Positions 1-6,671 of a stretch of DNA of 19,823 bases are shown piece by piece (within the stretch, counting starts at the first letter, position 1; every line of letters begins with the position of its first letter). The position numbers were made by a program, and so were the translations under genes. The DNA is from CALFCX01 sp041650595 (GTDB taxonomy: Bacteria > Margulisbacteria > WOR-1 > JAKLHX01), in contig JBAZKW010000025.1 in assembly GCA_041650595.1 (NCBI GenBank), positions 1-19,823 on the forward strand, given 5' to 3'. The notes beneath the pieces are model-generated. The model ran no database searches, was not told the DNA's origin, and saw only the letters and a list, made by a program, of their open reading frames with translations.

Positions 1-87
1 AAAAAAACAAGCCTGGTCGCCGTGCGCTTTCCGTGTACATTCACACTTAATTGAGCGTAAATACCGAAATGTGCACGGCGGGCAGGC
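1..87 (-). terminator. Long stem with distal T tract, terminator-like on the minus strand
   Basis: Positions 11-25 pair with 73-87 in a 15-position stem with one mismatch (16 against 82) and one G-U pair. On the minus strand it is followed by a run of seven T (complement of 1-7). This fits an intrinsic terminator for a minus-strand transcript, but the loop is long (about 47 nt) and no minus-strand gene precedes it. A second stem, 31-41 with 68-78 (11 pairs including one G-U), uses part of the same right arm, so the two are mutually exclusive. Confidence 0.4.
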
Positions 88-363
88 GGGTCAAACGACT
101 GGAGAATAAATGCAATACGGAGCTGTTTTTCAGAGCGAAAAGAAGGAATATTGAGCGGAGCAATGAATTCTCTTTGCTTAATTAGTTTAGAATTCAATGC
201 TTAAGTGATCTTAACATTCATCGTCAATCCGTAAAATTTCTTCAAGAAGAACAGAGGAATATCTGTATTCAGCAGCGATGTAATAATGCAGCAGTAGCGT
301 GTGTTTATTCATATAAGCAAACGAATAATGAATATATATTCCTTTGGGAATATTAATAGAAAA
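88..363. other. Gene-free AT-rich stretch
   Basis: I see no supported gene. The only structure noted is an 8-bp inverted repeat, TGAATTCT at 164-171 and AGAATTCA at 189-196, in AT-rich sequence. No clear sigma-70 promoter was found. Confidence 0.5.
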
Positions 364-570
364 AGAAGCATCCTAACCAGTAGAAGCCGTCTGTCCATGG
401 CTGGGCATGTGGACAGGTGGACTATATAGGGTTAGTTCGTGTTTATGGGAGCTTTCCGCACCAAAAACTACCGCCCTTCAAGGTCCTTGTTCTTGCAGCC
501 GTGAACTGTATTGGCTATAATAAGTGAAAAGGTTCGATGCGGGGCGCTTTGCACCAATAATTTTTGCGAA
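364..570. ncRNA. Possible structured RNA, family not recognised
   Basis: A nested set of stems can be drawn by eye: 368-372 with 536-540, 375-378 with 531-534, 385-388 with 513-516, hairpin 391-397 with 410-416 (7 bp, 12-nt loop), and 434-438 with 503-507. The whole is closed over about 170 nt. On the plus strand it is followed by an imperfect G/C hairpin and AATAATTTTT; on the minus strand the closing stem is followed by TTCTTTTTCT, so the strand is undecided. It lacks the landmark sequences I know for RNase P RNA, tmRNA and SRP RNA. Size and long-range closure resemble 6S RNA but I cannot establish that. Individual stems are short and could be chance. Confidence 0.25.
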
Positions 571-610
571 GCAAAAATTACCTTCATCCTTATTCTTCTC
601 CTTCATCTTA
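558..610. repeat. Palindrome plus polypyrimidine repeat, unit 1
   Basis: A perfect 10-bp palindrome, TAATTTTTGC (558-567) and GCAAAAATTA (571-580) around a GAA loop, is followed by a polypyrimidine tract at 581-610. The tract read on the minus strand contains GAGAAGAATAAGG, shared in near-identical form with the units at 644, 14761 and 14854. Confidence 0.65.
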
Positions 611-643
611 AATCAATGTTTGTGCAATATTTTGCCGTATTAA

Positions 644-690
644 GCTTCGCAAAAATTATAAGGGTAAGGAGTAAGGAGAAGAATTAAGGG
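644..690. repeat. Palindrome plus polypurine repeat, unit 2
   Basis: The half-palindrome GCTTCGCAAAAATTATA is followed by a polypurine tract (661-690) built on AAGGAGTAAGGAGAAGAATT. The tract is inverted relative to that at 581-610. Despite its Shine-Dalgarno-like AAGGAG content it does not sit before a start codon. Confidence 0.65.
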
Positions 691-807
691 CCGGCAGACT
701 ACAGGGGACCAATTGATTCGCTGCGGCAGATTAATCAGGACAGGAATGAGGAAGAGTAACGAGGGAAGCTGCTCCGCCAATGGATCGCGGAGATTAAACT
801 TTTCAAG

Positions 808-813
808 TATAAT
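808..813 (+). promoter_or_regulatory. Possible -10 element for the pseudouridine synthase gene
   Basis: A perfect TATAAT ends 6 nt before the ATG at 820, and no Shine-Dalgarno sequence precedes that ATG. If used, transcription would start at or next to the start codon, giving a leaderless mRNA. No good -35 box lies at the right distance, so this is tentative. Confidence 0.35.
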
Positions 814-819
814 TGCTAC

Positions 820-1521
820 ATGCAGGATATCCAAATCATTTACCAAGATGACTCGATTATTGCCGTCAATAAACCGGCCGGAATAACTACGATCCCGAGC
901 GATACGGTCGCAAAAGAAAACGCGTTGAACGGGATGGTAGAAAGGATGTGCGGGCAAAAACTCTTCGTTGTTCACCGGCTGGATAAAGGCACATCAGGTG
1001 CGGTAGTATTTGCGAAAAACGCAGAGTCTCACAGGTCTATCAATATGCAGTTTGACCAGAGAAAAGTAGAAAAAAAATATATAGGGATAGTCAAGGGCTG
1101 TGTTGATTTTCAAGAGAAAGAGATAAAGATACCGATATCAAAGAGCAAGGCTCATTCAAAAAAAGTCGCGCTCGCAAGGACAGGCATAGAGGCAATAACC
1201 AGGGTATCCCTTTTGGGAAGATTTGATAATTATTCACTTTTAGGGATAGTCCCCTTAACCGGCAGAAGACATCAGATAAGGCTGCATCTAAAAGCTATAG
1301 GACATCCGCTGGCGGTTGACCCTCTTTACGGCAGAAAAGAGCCGATTTATGTGTCAGATATCGTAGGGCATGGAGGCACGAATGATAAATTGGTGATATC
1401 GAGGACGCCGCTCCATGCGGGAAGCATTTCGTTCATGCATCCGACAGAAAATAAAATTATCTCTATTAAGGCCGATATTCCTGAAGATATGAGCGATTTC
1501 TTAAAATTGTTAAGAGGCTGA
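820..1521 (+). CDS. RluA-family pseudouridine synthase
   Basis: A 233-residue protein that would isomerise uridine to pseudouridine in rRNA or tRNA. The RluA signature HRLDKGTSG lies at residues 52-60, with catalytic Asp55. The GRRHQIRLH motif and the downstream GHPLAVDPLYG segment are also typical of the family. The N-terminus goes straight into the catalytic fold (IAVNKPAG at about 14-21), so there is no S4 RNA-binding domain. That places it with RluA/TruC-like short members rather than RluB-F or RluD. The target base cannot be assigned. A TATAAT just upstream suggests leaderless translation. The stop codon is 4 nt from the next start, so the two genes are probably co-transcribed. Confidence 0.9.
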   Translation: MQDIQIIYQDDSIIAVNKPAGITTIPSDTVAKENALNGMVERMCGQKLFVVHRLDKGTSGAVVFAKNAESHRSINMQFDQRKVEKKYIGIVKGCVDFQEKEIKIPISKSKAHSKKVALARTGIEAITRVSLLGRFDNYSLLGIVPLTGRRHQIRLHLKAIGHPLAVDPLYGRKEPIYVSDIVGHGGTNDKLVISRTPLHAGSISFMHPTENKIISIKADIPEDMSDFLKLLRG

Positions 1522-1525
1522 TAAT

Positions 1526-2107
1526 ATGTCGAAAGCTGTATGGAAACCCGGTACAATGATATATCCGCTTCCGGCGGTCATGGTCACCTGCGGGACTTAT
1601 GAAGGGGGTGGTGACACGTCAAAATCCAACATCATAACACTTGCCTGGGTCGGGACCATCTGTTCGGAACCGGCGATGTGTTCTATATCAGTAAGGCCTT
1701 CAAGATATTCCCACGACATAATAAGGAAAAACAATGAATTTGTCGTAAACCTTACTACAAAAGACCTTGTTTTTGAGATGGATTATTGCGGCGTAAAGTC
1801 AGGAAGAGACATGGACAAGTTCAAAAAATTGAAATTAACTCCATTGCGCGCCAAAATGGTAAAAGCGCCGCTTATCAAAGAAAGCCCGGTAAATATCGAA
1901 TGCCGCGTTGAAGAGATAAAAAAACTGGGAAGCCACGATCTGTTCATCGCAAAAGTGCTTTGCATACATGCGGATGATAAATATATGGACAAAACAGGCA
2001 AATTTGATCTGGAAAAAGCCGGTCTGATCTGCTACTCGCACGGCCAGTATTACTGCCTGGGAAAGAAGCTCGGGCATTTCGGTTTTTCAGTTAGAAAAAG
2101 AAAGTAG
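1526..2107 (+). CDS. Flavin reductase-like domain protein
   Basis: A 193-residue protein of the FMN-binding split-barrel/flavin reductase-like family, whose members bind FMN and often reduce flavin or pass electrons to a partner. Family-like features are the N-terminal PGTMIYPLPAVMVTCG segment, the SNIITLAWVGTICSEPAMCSISVRPSRYSH region (about residues 34-63), NEFVVNL at about 71-77, and a C-terminal Y-C-L-G-K-K-L-G segment. Several cysteines are present but no recognisable metal-site motif. The start ATG follows AGAGG closely. It lies 4 nt after the pseudouridine synthase stop. The true substrate is unknown; anaerobes often carry many such proteins. Confidence 0.85.
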   Translation: MSKAVWKPGTMIYPLPAVMVTCGTYEGGGDTSKSNIITLAWVGTICSEPAMCSISVRPSRYSHDIIRKNNEFVVNLTTKDLVFEMDYCGVKSGRDMDKFKKLKLTPLRAKMVKAPLIKESPVNIECRVEEIKKLGSHDLFIAKVLCIHADDKYMDKTGKFDLEKAGLICYSHGQYYCLGKKLGHFGFSVRKRK

Positions 2108-2140
2108 TTATCTTTAAGAAAATTTGTTACCATAGGCAAT

Positions 2141-3649
2141 ATGGAACTAGATGCTGACAGACCCGAAACCTGGAAAAATCTCAAAAGGCTGGTGCCCTCG
2201 GACAGAAAATTCTGGATTAGCTCCAAAATGTCCATTATTCTGCGGACCCTTGACAGATATATAAATACAAATGTCGAATATCAAAAGGATGCTCCATGGG
2301 ATGTTATCGGGTTTGCCTGTCTCAACGATGGACTGTATAAAGAAGCCGAGCATATTTACGACGAAATATGCCGGCGCGCACATGGAAGAGAGAATATTTC
2401 TCACCGGCTGATCTACTGCCGGGCTATAGCCAAATTTCTGCAGGGCAAATTCAGGGGTTCTTACGAGGATTTTAAGCTTTCGAGGCACTATAGCCATTTA
2501 CACAAGCAGGTCGATATAGGCACAATAAAGGCCATATCGTATATGGAAGACACCATATTTCCGATGATAGAAAAAATCGTAAAAACCAAGGAAAAATTAA
2601 GGAGCGATCTGGGGATCCCCAGGTTCGTGGAAAAAGCGGTTGGCCCGAATATTTTAAAAACGCTCCACAAATGGAACTCCAGCTCGCCTCTTTTTTCGTC
2701 AAATATAAGCCAGGGCGGGGGATATCTGCTCACGCTTAAAAATCATCTCGGAGCGGTCAAAGCCATTGCGATAGATCCCGGGTACGGGTTCATCGATATT
2801 TTTAGGGATATAGATCTTTCGATCATCGATCTTGACGGCATAATAATCACTCATGACCACGATGATCACACCGAATCAATGGAGTCCATACTTTCTCTCC
2901 TTGCCAAATACAACGACAATGTCCCGCATAACAAGATACACCATCTCGATGTTTTTGGTTCTGCCGGCGTCATGCTCAAATACCAGGGGCTTTTTAACGC
3001 CCTGGACCCGCTCGGCAGCAAAGAAATAAATTTCCGGCTTATGACACCGGGCTCCACGATAGAACATGTGGACCATACTTCTTTGGCGGAAAAATACGGC
3101 TGCGTCATCCATGTTAAGCAGGCATTCCATGAGGAGCTGTGGACTCACCAGGAATCGGCGGTAGGGGTGGTGATCGAAACTTCTATAATGGATAAAAATG
3201 ACAGGACAATAAGGATCGGGATCACCGGGGATACGAGATACGAATCAGGGCTGGGCGAACAGTACCAGGACTGCCAGGTACTCTTGTTCAATATAGGCTC
3301 TCTTGAAAAAGAAGAAGGCAAGCTCCTAACCCAGCATTTGGGACTGATCGGCTCAATAAATCTTTTGAAAGAAGCAAGGCCTCATCTGGCAGTTGTCACC
3401 GAATTCGGGGAAGAGTTTAGGGGCAAGAGGGTTACCGTATCTTCTGTGATAGAAGAATGGGCAAAGCCGATGGAAGGATTGACGCCCGACAATGATTTTA
3501 AGGTAATTCCTGCCGATATAGACCTTGAAGTAAGATTAAACGACCTGTATATAAAAGAGACTTCTTCAAAAGTGTTCCTTCCGCATAAGACGGTCGAAGC
3601 GGATGAAACAGAGTCCGATTCGATCATTTACAGGATGAAAGAAAAATAA
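2141..3649 (+). CDS. Metallo-beta-lactamase-fold hydrolase with N-terminal TPR-like region
   Basis: A 502-residue, apparently cytoplasmic protein. Residues about 50-130 are helical and TPR-like (DGLYKEAEHIYDEI and YCRAIAKFLQGKFRGSYEDF). The metallo-beta-lactamase fold follows from about residue 195. The metal-binding signature is THDHDDH, with His238, Asp239, His240, Asp241, Asp242 and His243. A later GDTRYESG supplies the usual bridging Asp, and candidate ligand His residues lie in KQAFHEELWTHQ and near the C-terminal TEFGEEF region. There is no beta-CASP motif I can recognise and no signal peptide. The substrate is unknown. The start has only a weak AGG upstream. It follows the flavin reductase gene by 33 nt and may share its transcript. 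Confidence 0.8.
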   Translation: MELDADRPETWKNLKRLVPSDRKFWISSKMSIILRTLDRYINTNVEYQKDAPWDVIGFACLNDGLYKEAEHIYDEICRRAHGRENISHRLIYCRAIAKFLQGKFRGSYEDFKLSRHYSHLHKQVDIGTIKAISYMEDTIFPMIEKIVKTKEKLRSDLGIPRFVEKAVGPNILKTLHKWNSSSPLFSSNISQGGGYLLTLKNHLGAVKAIAIDPGYGFIDIFRDIDLSIIDLDGIIITHDHDDHTESMESILSLLAKYNDNVPHNKIHHLDVFGSAGVMLKYQGLFNALDPLGSKEINFRLMTPGSTIEHVDHTSLAEKYGCVIHVKQAFHEELWTHQESAVGVVIETSIMDKNDRTIRIGITGDTRYESGLGEQYQDCQVLLFNIGSLEKEEGKLLTQHLGLIGSINLLKEARPHLAVVTEFGEEFRGKRVTVSSVIEEWAKPMEGLTPDNDFKVIPADIDLEVRLNDLYIKETSSKVFLPHKTVEADETESDSIIYRMKEK

Positions 3650-3683
3650 GAACAAACCCTGTCTTGGTAAATTCCATAATGTT

Positions 3684-4325
3684 TCAGTTTCTATAGTCTT
3701 TTGTTTCTATTGTCGCAGGAAGACTACAAACTTTCCTTAATGAAATCTGGGCTCTCTCATGTAAGCGATCGATATGCAATAAAGCCTCAGCAAGATCGCT
3801 ATTCGTATTTGCGATCATAGAGATTAATGCAGGCCATATTTCCCACGGGAGTGCAGCATCTTTCACTTCCTTGAAAAACTGGAGATTGAAATCAGAATAT
3901 ATTGCGGAACATGGCAGTTCATATGTTCTTCTCGTGGTCTGTATATGTCTGAAAGTCATTGCGAGTTCAAAGTTATGCCAGATCTGTTTTTCAAAGACAC
4001 GCCCCACGCCCAAGAATTTTAAGGGATACCTACCGGGTACTGCCTGAGAAAGAATGGCAGCTACTTTATCAATATCCGCCAACTTTATAGCACCCGCAAC
4101 TACAGAAGGCTCGAAAAGATAAAGACTGCTCACGCGTATTGAACCGCCGTTTATTCTTCTTGCAAGGTTTGATGTGATTTCCGTTTGCAGGCTCTTTCTG
4201 GCGGCCAACCTGGCCAGAGAAAAATTGCTGGTGTGTGGACTGTTTGCCGCGACAACGCTTCCTCTGAAGCGGTTTATTGCCCTTGCAGCAAATGTTGTTA
4301 ATGTAGGTCTGATTTGTAAAGTCAT
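3684..4325 (-). CDS. Uncharacterised protein, paralogue of the 16431-17057 product
   Basis: A 213-residue protein I cannot assign to a family. It begins with a short basic N-terminus and has no clear signal peptide or membrane segment. Its centre (about residues 53-115) aligns without gaps to the product at 16431-17057. Shared positions include N-L-A-x-R-I-N, GSI, L-Y-x-F-x-P-x-V-V-A, A-A-I/V-L-S-Q-A, G-x-Y-P and G-R-V-x-E-K; a second shared block is FNL(Q/E)FF. By eye about half of the central block is identical, so the two are homologous and probably translated. No good Shine-Dalgarno precedes the ATG. It converges with the preceding MBL-fold gene, with only 34 nt between stops. Confidence 0.7.
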   Translation of the reverse strand: MTLQIRPTLTTFAARAINRFRGSVVAANSPHTSNFSLARLAARKSLQTEITSNLARRINGGSIRVSSLYLFEPSVVAGAIKLADIDKVAAILSQAVPGRYPLKFLGVGRVFEKQIWHNFELAMTFRHIQTTRRTYELPCSAIYSDFNLQFFKEVKDAALPWEIWPALISMIANTNSDLAEALLHIDRLHERAQISLRKVCSLPATIETKDYRN

Positions 4326-4445
4326 CTATATGATTATCGGAAGAATGTAGGGAAAATTTCATTTAAAGAGGGATATCGTCAGATTTTGACATTAGCTCAT
4401 GAAACGGTCGAACGGGCGAAACAGGATCCGATTTTGCCGTTTATA

Positions 4446-4494
4446 TGATAAAGGGAAAGCAGGGTAGCCCTTTTAATGCCTACCCTGCTTTCCC
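4446..4494 (-). terminator. Strong intrinsic terminator of the sigma-factor operon
   Basis: A perfect 15-bp stem pairs 4453-4467 with 4480-4494 around a 12-nt loop. On the minus strand it is followed by TTTATCATATAAA. It lies 18 nt beyond the stop codon of the last gene of the sigma operon and should end that transcript before the unknown gene at 4325. Confidence 0.8.
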
Positions 4495-4512
4495 CAGGGA
4501 CTGTGGACTATG

Positions 4513-4932
4513 TCAACTTGTAGAACTTTCGGAGTCAAGGTTCTTATCTAGGACCTCCTTGAGATATGTACCCAGCTGGTCCTGATAGGTCTTTAATGTA
4601 TCCAATATTTTTTTCTGGTCAGAAGTCAGCTCCGTTCCCGCGCGGATCGAAGACAGGATCGAGTCCACATCATTGTCTTTCTTGTATTGGGATATCTTTT
4701 CTATGAGAGAAAGTATCTTGTCTTTGTCCGTATCGCTGATGGATGTTGAGGCCGAAATAAGATCGGATAATTTTTCAAGGTCCATTGGCGGAGGCGGCGG
4801 GGGTGGCGCCATCAGAGATGATAATATTTCCGAGAACAAGTCCTGGTCTGATTTTTTCTTTGTGTTCTTGAATAAAACGCTGTAATCAATATTGGAACCT
4901 GAAATCCCGTTTATGCTTGATGTGTCTGACAT
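4513..4932 (-). CDS. Small protein with a heptaproline tract, function unknown
   Basis: A 139-residue protein, last gene of the sigma-factor operon. I chose the internal ATG at 4932 because AGGAAGGAG sits 7 nt upstream and the longer reading would overlap the preceding gene. It is rich in Ser, Asp and Lys and has no signal peptide or membrane segment. A run of seven prolines (MAPPPPPPPMDL) lies near residue 42 and would normally need elongation factor P for translation. The remainder is predicted helical, with amphipathic segments such as DKDKILSLIEKI and LTSDQKKILDTL. The LTxxQ-like motif recalls the Spy/CpxP family encoded next door, but this is too slight to assign homology. Confidence 0.7.
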   Translation of the reverse strand: MSDTSSINGISGSNIDYSVLFKNTKKKSDQDLFSEILSSLMAPPPPPPPMDLEKLSDLISASTSISDTDKDKILSLIEKISQYKKDNDVDSILSSIRAGTELTSDQKKILDTLKTYQDQLGTYLKEVLDKNLDSESSTS

Positions 4933-4951
4933 AGATATCTCCTTCCTGTTT

Positions 4952-5464
4952 TTAGAAACCAAATTCCGGAGGCGGCGGGGAAGCACCTGCGTCTCGTCCG
5001 TCTTTGTTGCGGTTACCCTTTGGCTCTCCCGGACCATGTCGCCATCCCATCGGGCCCTCCTTTCTTTTTTTCTCGAACAAATCCGTCATTTTTGCGAATT
5101 TGTCGGCCCCAAGTATTTTACGGCTCTCAACTATTGCTGATACTCTCAACTCCGCCAATTTTTCATGCTGTACCTGAATATCTTTTCCAATAGTCAATAT
5201 TGCGGCTTCATCAAGTGTGTTTTTTGACAGTTCCTTATTAAGTATTTCGTTCAGTTTTTGCATTTTACTAAATATCAGCCTGTGTCCGGACATGGTCTTG
5301 TCCCGTATCATGTTCAGCTTTTGTATTTGGTCTCTGCCAAGGCCCAGTTCTTTGTCGATATCCGGAGGGTGCATCTCTCTTGGGTTCATAATGAGAAATA
5401 CCCATATTCCAATCAATACTACTAGAACAACGGCCAATACTACGTTCAATATCTTCAGGTTCAT
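4952..5464 (-). CDS. Spy/CpxP-like periplasmic stress or metal-sensor protein, membrane-anchored
   Basis: A 170-residue protein with an uncleaved-looking N-terminal membrane anchor (about residues 5-25, VVLAVVLVVLIGIWVFLIM). A helical outward-facing domain follows, with repeated heptad-like helices (LGRDQIQKLNMIRDKT, MQKLNEILNKELS, IQVQHEKLAELR). That layout matches the Spy/CpxP/ZraP group of envelope chaperones and metal-stress sensors. The tail is rich in Gly, His and Pro (GWRHGPGEP, then SPPPPEFGF), which may bind metal or be disordered. Its ATG overlaps the stop of the one-TM protein gene by 4 nt, pointing to translational coupling. In this sigma operon it probably acts as an envelope stress sensor or effector; that role is inference. 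Confidence 0.75.
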   Translation of the reverse strand: MNLKILNVVLAVVLVVLIGIWVFLIMNPREMHPPDIDKELGLGRDQIQKLNMIRDKTMSGHRLIFSKMQKLNEILNKELSKNTLDEAAILTIGKDIQVQHEKLAELRVSAIVESRKILGADKFAKMTDLFEKKRKEGPMGWRHGPGEPKGNRNKDGRDAGASPPPPEFGF

Positions 5465-5748
5465 TGCACTCCTCCTTTTTGCAGCCTCGAATTTATTATT
5501 GTCCAGGCATCAGAAATAGAATTACTGTCGTTAGGATCTACCAGTTGTCGGTAGCTGGCATAGATAGAATCGTTTGAGCCGCACCTTTTTATAGTCTCAT
5601 AATTGACAAAGAACATACAGCATACAGCCACAGAAAGCGCTATAACAGCTTCTTGCTGAATATGATCCTTTCTTGTTGGAAGACCGTTTATTGAAACGAC
5701 CAGCCTGTCCCAAACCTTTTCCGAAGCTCCGAATATTTCTTTTTCCAT
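5461..5748 (-). CDS. Small single-TM protein, candidate anti-sigma factor
   Basis: A 95-residue protein following the sigma gene by 5 nt. I chose the ATG at 5748 because GAGAGGT lies just upstream, overlapping the sigma stop codon. The longer reading would run through the sigma gene in another frame. It has a cytoplasmic-looking N-terminus (residues 1-32, with SEKVWDRLVVSINGLP) and one membrane segment at about 34-49 (VIALSVAVCCMFFVNY), followed by a short outer tail. Location and topology fit an anti-sigma factor holding the ECF sigma at the membrane, but there is no HxxxCxxC zinc motif, so the role is inferred from position. Confidence 0.65.
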   Translation of the reverse strand: MEKEIFGASEKVWDRLVVSINGLPTRKDHIQQEAVIALSVAVCCMFFVNYETIKRCGSNDSIYASYRQLVDPNDSNSISDAWTIINSRLQKGGVQ

Positions 5749-5753
5749 GGATA

Positions 5754-6305
5754 TTACCTCTCGACCAGAATCTTTTTTAGGGAGTCTTTTGCCCTGTATA
5801 TGCGTGACCGCACCGTTCCGATGTTTATTCCCAAAATATCCGCTATTTCCTGATAAGAAAGCTCTTCTATCTCCTTCATTACCAGACAAATACGGTATTT
5901 TACAGGGATATTCTTAAGCGCTCCGCTCACCCGTGACAAGTTTTCATCGGTGATCATGCGCTCCAGAGAATCACTGTCATCTGCTTTTACAGGAATGAAT
6001 ATGTCTAGGTCTATATCTATCGGCAGCCATTTCTTGGGTTTTATCATATTTAAGGCATGATTGAGCGCTACCCTGTAAGCCCATGTGGTGAATTTTGCTT
6101 TTTTAGGGTTATATTTGTCCCTTTGTTCGTAAAGCCTTAAATATACATCGTGCATTATGTCTTCTATGTCCTGGTCGTTCTTTACAAGTTTTTGTGCTAT
6201 TGAGTACATCATGTTCTTTGTTTCATCGTATATTGCACGAAAGGCAGCCATGTCACCTTTTTGAAAAGCAGCTATGATATCTGTGCCGATCCGTTTTGAG
6301 TCCAT
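5754..6305 (-). CDS. ECF-type sigma-70 family RNA polymerase sigma factor
   Basis: A 183-residue protein with the compact two-domain ECF layout. Region 2 covers about residues 11-90 (AFQKGDMAAFRAIYDE, then DIEDIMHDVYLRLYE and FTTWAYRVALNHALN). Region 4, which reads the -35 element, covers about 125-180, with the helix-turn-helix at 151-172 (YQEIADILGINIGTVRSRIY). The linker is acidic. I chose the ATG at 6305 because it gives the usual short lead into region 2; upstream TTG (6374) and GTG codons would lie before the candidate start of transcription. No clear Shine-Dalgarno precedes the ATG. It heads an operon with a one-TM protein, a Spy-like protein and a proline-tract protein, pointing to envelope-stress signalling. 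Confidence 0.88.
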   Translation of the reverse strand: MDSKRIGTDIIAAFQKGDMAAFRAIYDETKNMMYSIAQKLVKNDQDIEDIMHDVYLRLYEQRDKYNPKKAKFTTWAYRVALNHALNMIKPKKWLPIDIDLDIFIPVKADDSDSLERMITDENLSRVSGALKNIPVKYRICLVMKEIEELSYQEIADILGINIGTVRSRIYRAKDSLKKILVER

Positions 6306-6338
6306 ATTTGTATGCTGTTTTATGCTGTTCACACACCA

Positions 6339-6367
6339 ATGATACAACCAAGAGTGGGAAAAGTTCC
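6339..6367 (-). promoter_or_regulatory. Candidate ECF-type promoter of the sigma operon
   Basis: On the minus strand GGAACTT (6367-6361) is followed after 16 nt by TATCAT (6344-6339), placing the transcript start near 6331, about 25 nt before the sigma ATG. GGAACTT is the classic -35 core read by RpoE-like sigma factors, suggesting the sigma gene activates itself. The -10 half is less convincing (TCATT where RpoE prefers TCTAA or TCTGA). Confidence 0.4.
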
Positions 6368-6374
6368 AAGACAA

Positions 6375-6671
6375 TTACATTAAACTGCTATTTAAGTCTA
6401 CCTTTCCAAAAACAAAACTTATTCCTTCTTTTTTCAAAAGGTTCATTTGTTCTTTTATGCCGCCAAAAGCAAAGCTGGGAGATAATTTGCCGTCGCAAAA
6501 CACTACGCGGTGGCATGGGAATCTTTTCGGATTAGGATTATGGTGTAAAACTTTGCCCACGGTTCTTGGGGATTTTAGCCCTATTGCCTTTGCAATGCGG
6601 CCATATGTGGTGACCTTGCCGTATGGTATCTTTGCGACAAAGTTGAGGATTTTTTCTTTGTTTGATCTCAT
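6375..6671 (-). CDS. MGMT-domain protein (O6-alkylguanine DNA alkyltransferase, C-terminal domain only)
   Basis: A 98-residue protein consisting only of the DNA-binding and active-site domain of the Ogt/MGMT family. The PCHRVV motif (Cys53 as alkyl acceptor) is intact, preceded by the arginine-finger segment SPRTVGKVLHHNP (about 34-46) and the KIPYGKVTTYGRIA helix-turn-helix start. Atl proteins of the same size usually have Trp or Ala in place of the Cys, so this one could still repair DNA despite lacking the N-terminal domain. Its ATG overlaps the stop of the ferredoxin/small-subunit gene by 4 nt, making it the last gene of the Ehr-type operon. No functional link to that complex is known to me. 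Confidence 0.85.
   Translation of the reverse strand: MRSNKEKILNFVAKIPYGKVTTYGRIAKAIGLKSPRTVGKVLHHNPNPKRFPCHRVVFCDGKLSPSFAFGGIKEQMNLLKKEGISFVFGKVDLNSSLM

Noticed and set aside
640..975. A 111-aa minus-strand open frame over the left repeat region and the start of the pseudouridine synthase gene
   Set aside because: It overlaps the well-supported RluA-family gene on the opposite strand and runs through a repeat unit; its protein has no recognisable domain.
4673..5140. Plus-strand open frames opposite the proline-tract and Spy-like genes
   Set aside because: The minus-strand genes have Shine-Dalgarno sites and recognisable features; the plus-strand frames are complements, with poly-Gly opposite poly-Pro.
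6306..6374. A longer sigma factor starting at TTG 6374
   Set aside because: The extra 23 residues have no sigma-factor character and would lie upstream of the likely transcript start; the ATG at 6305 gives the normal N-terminus.
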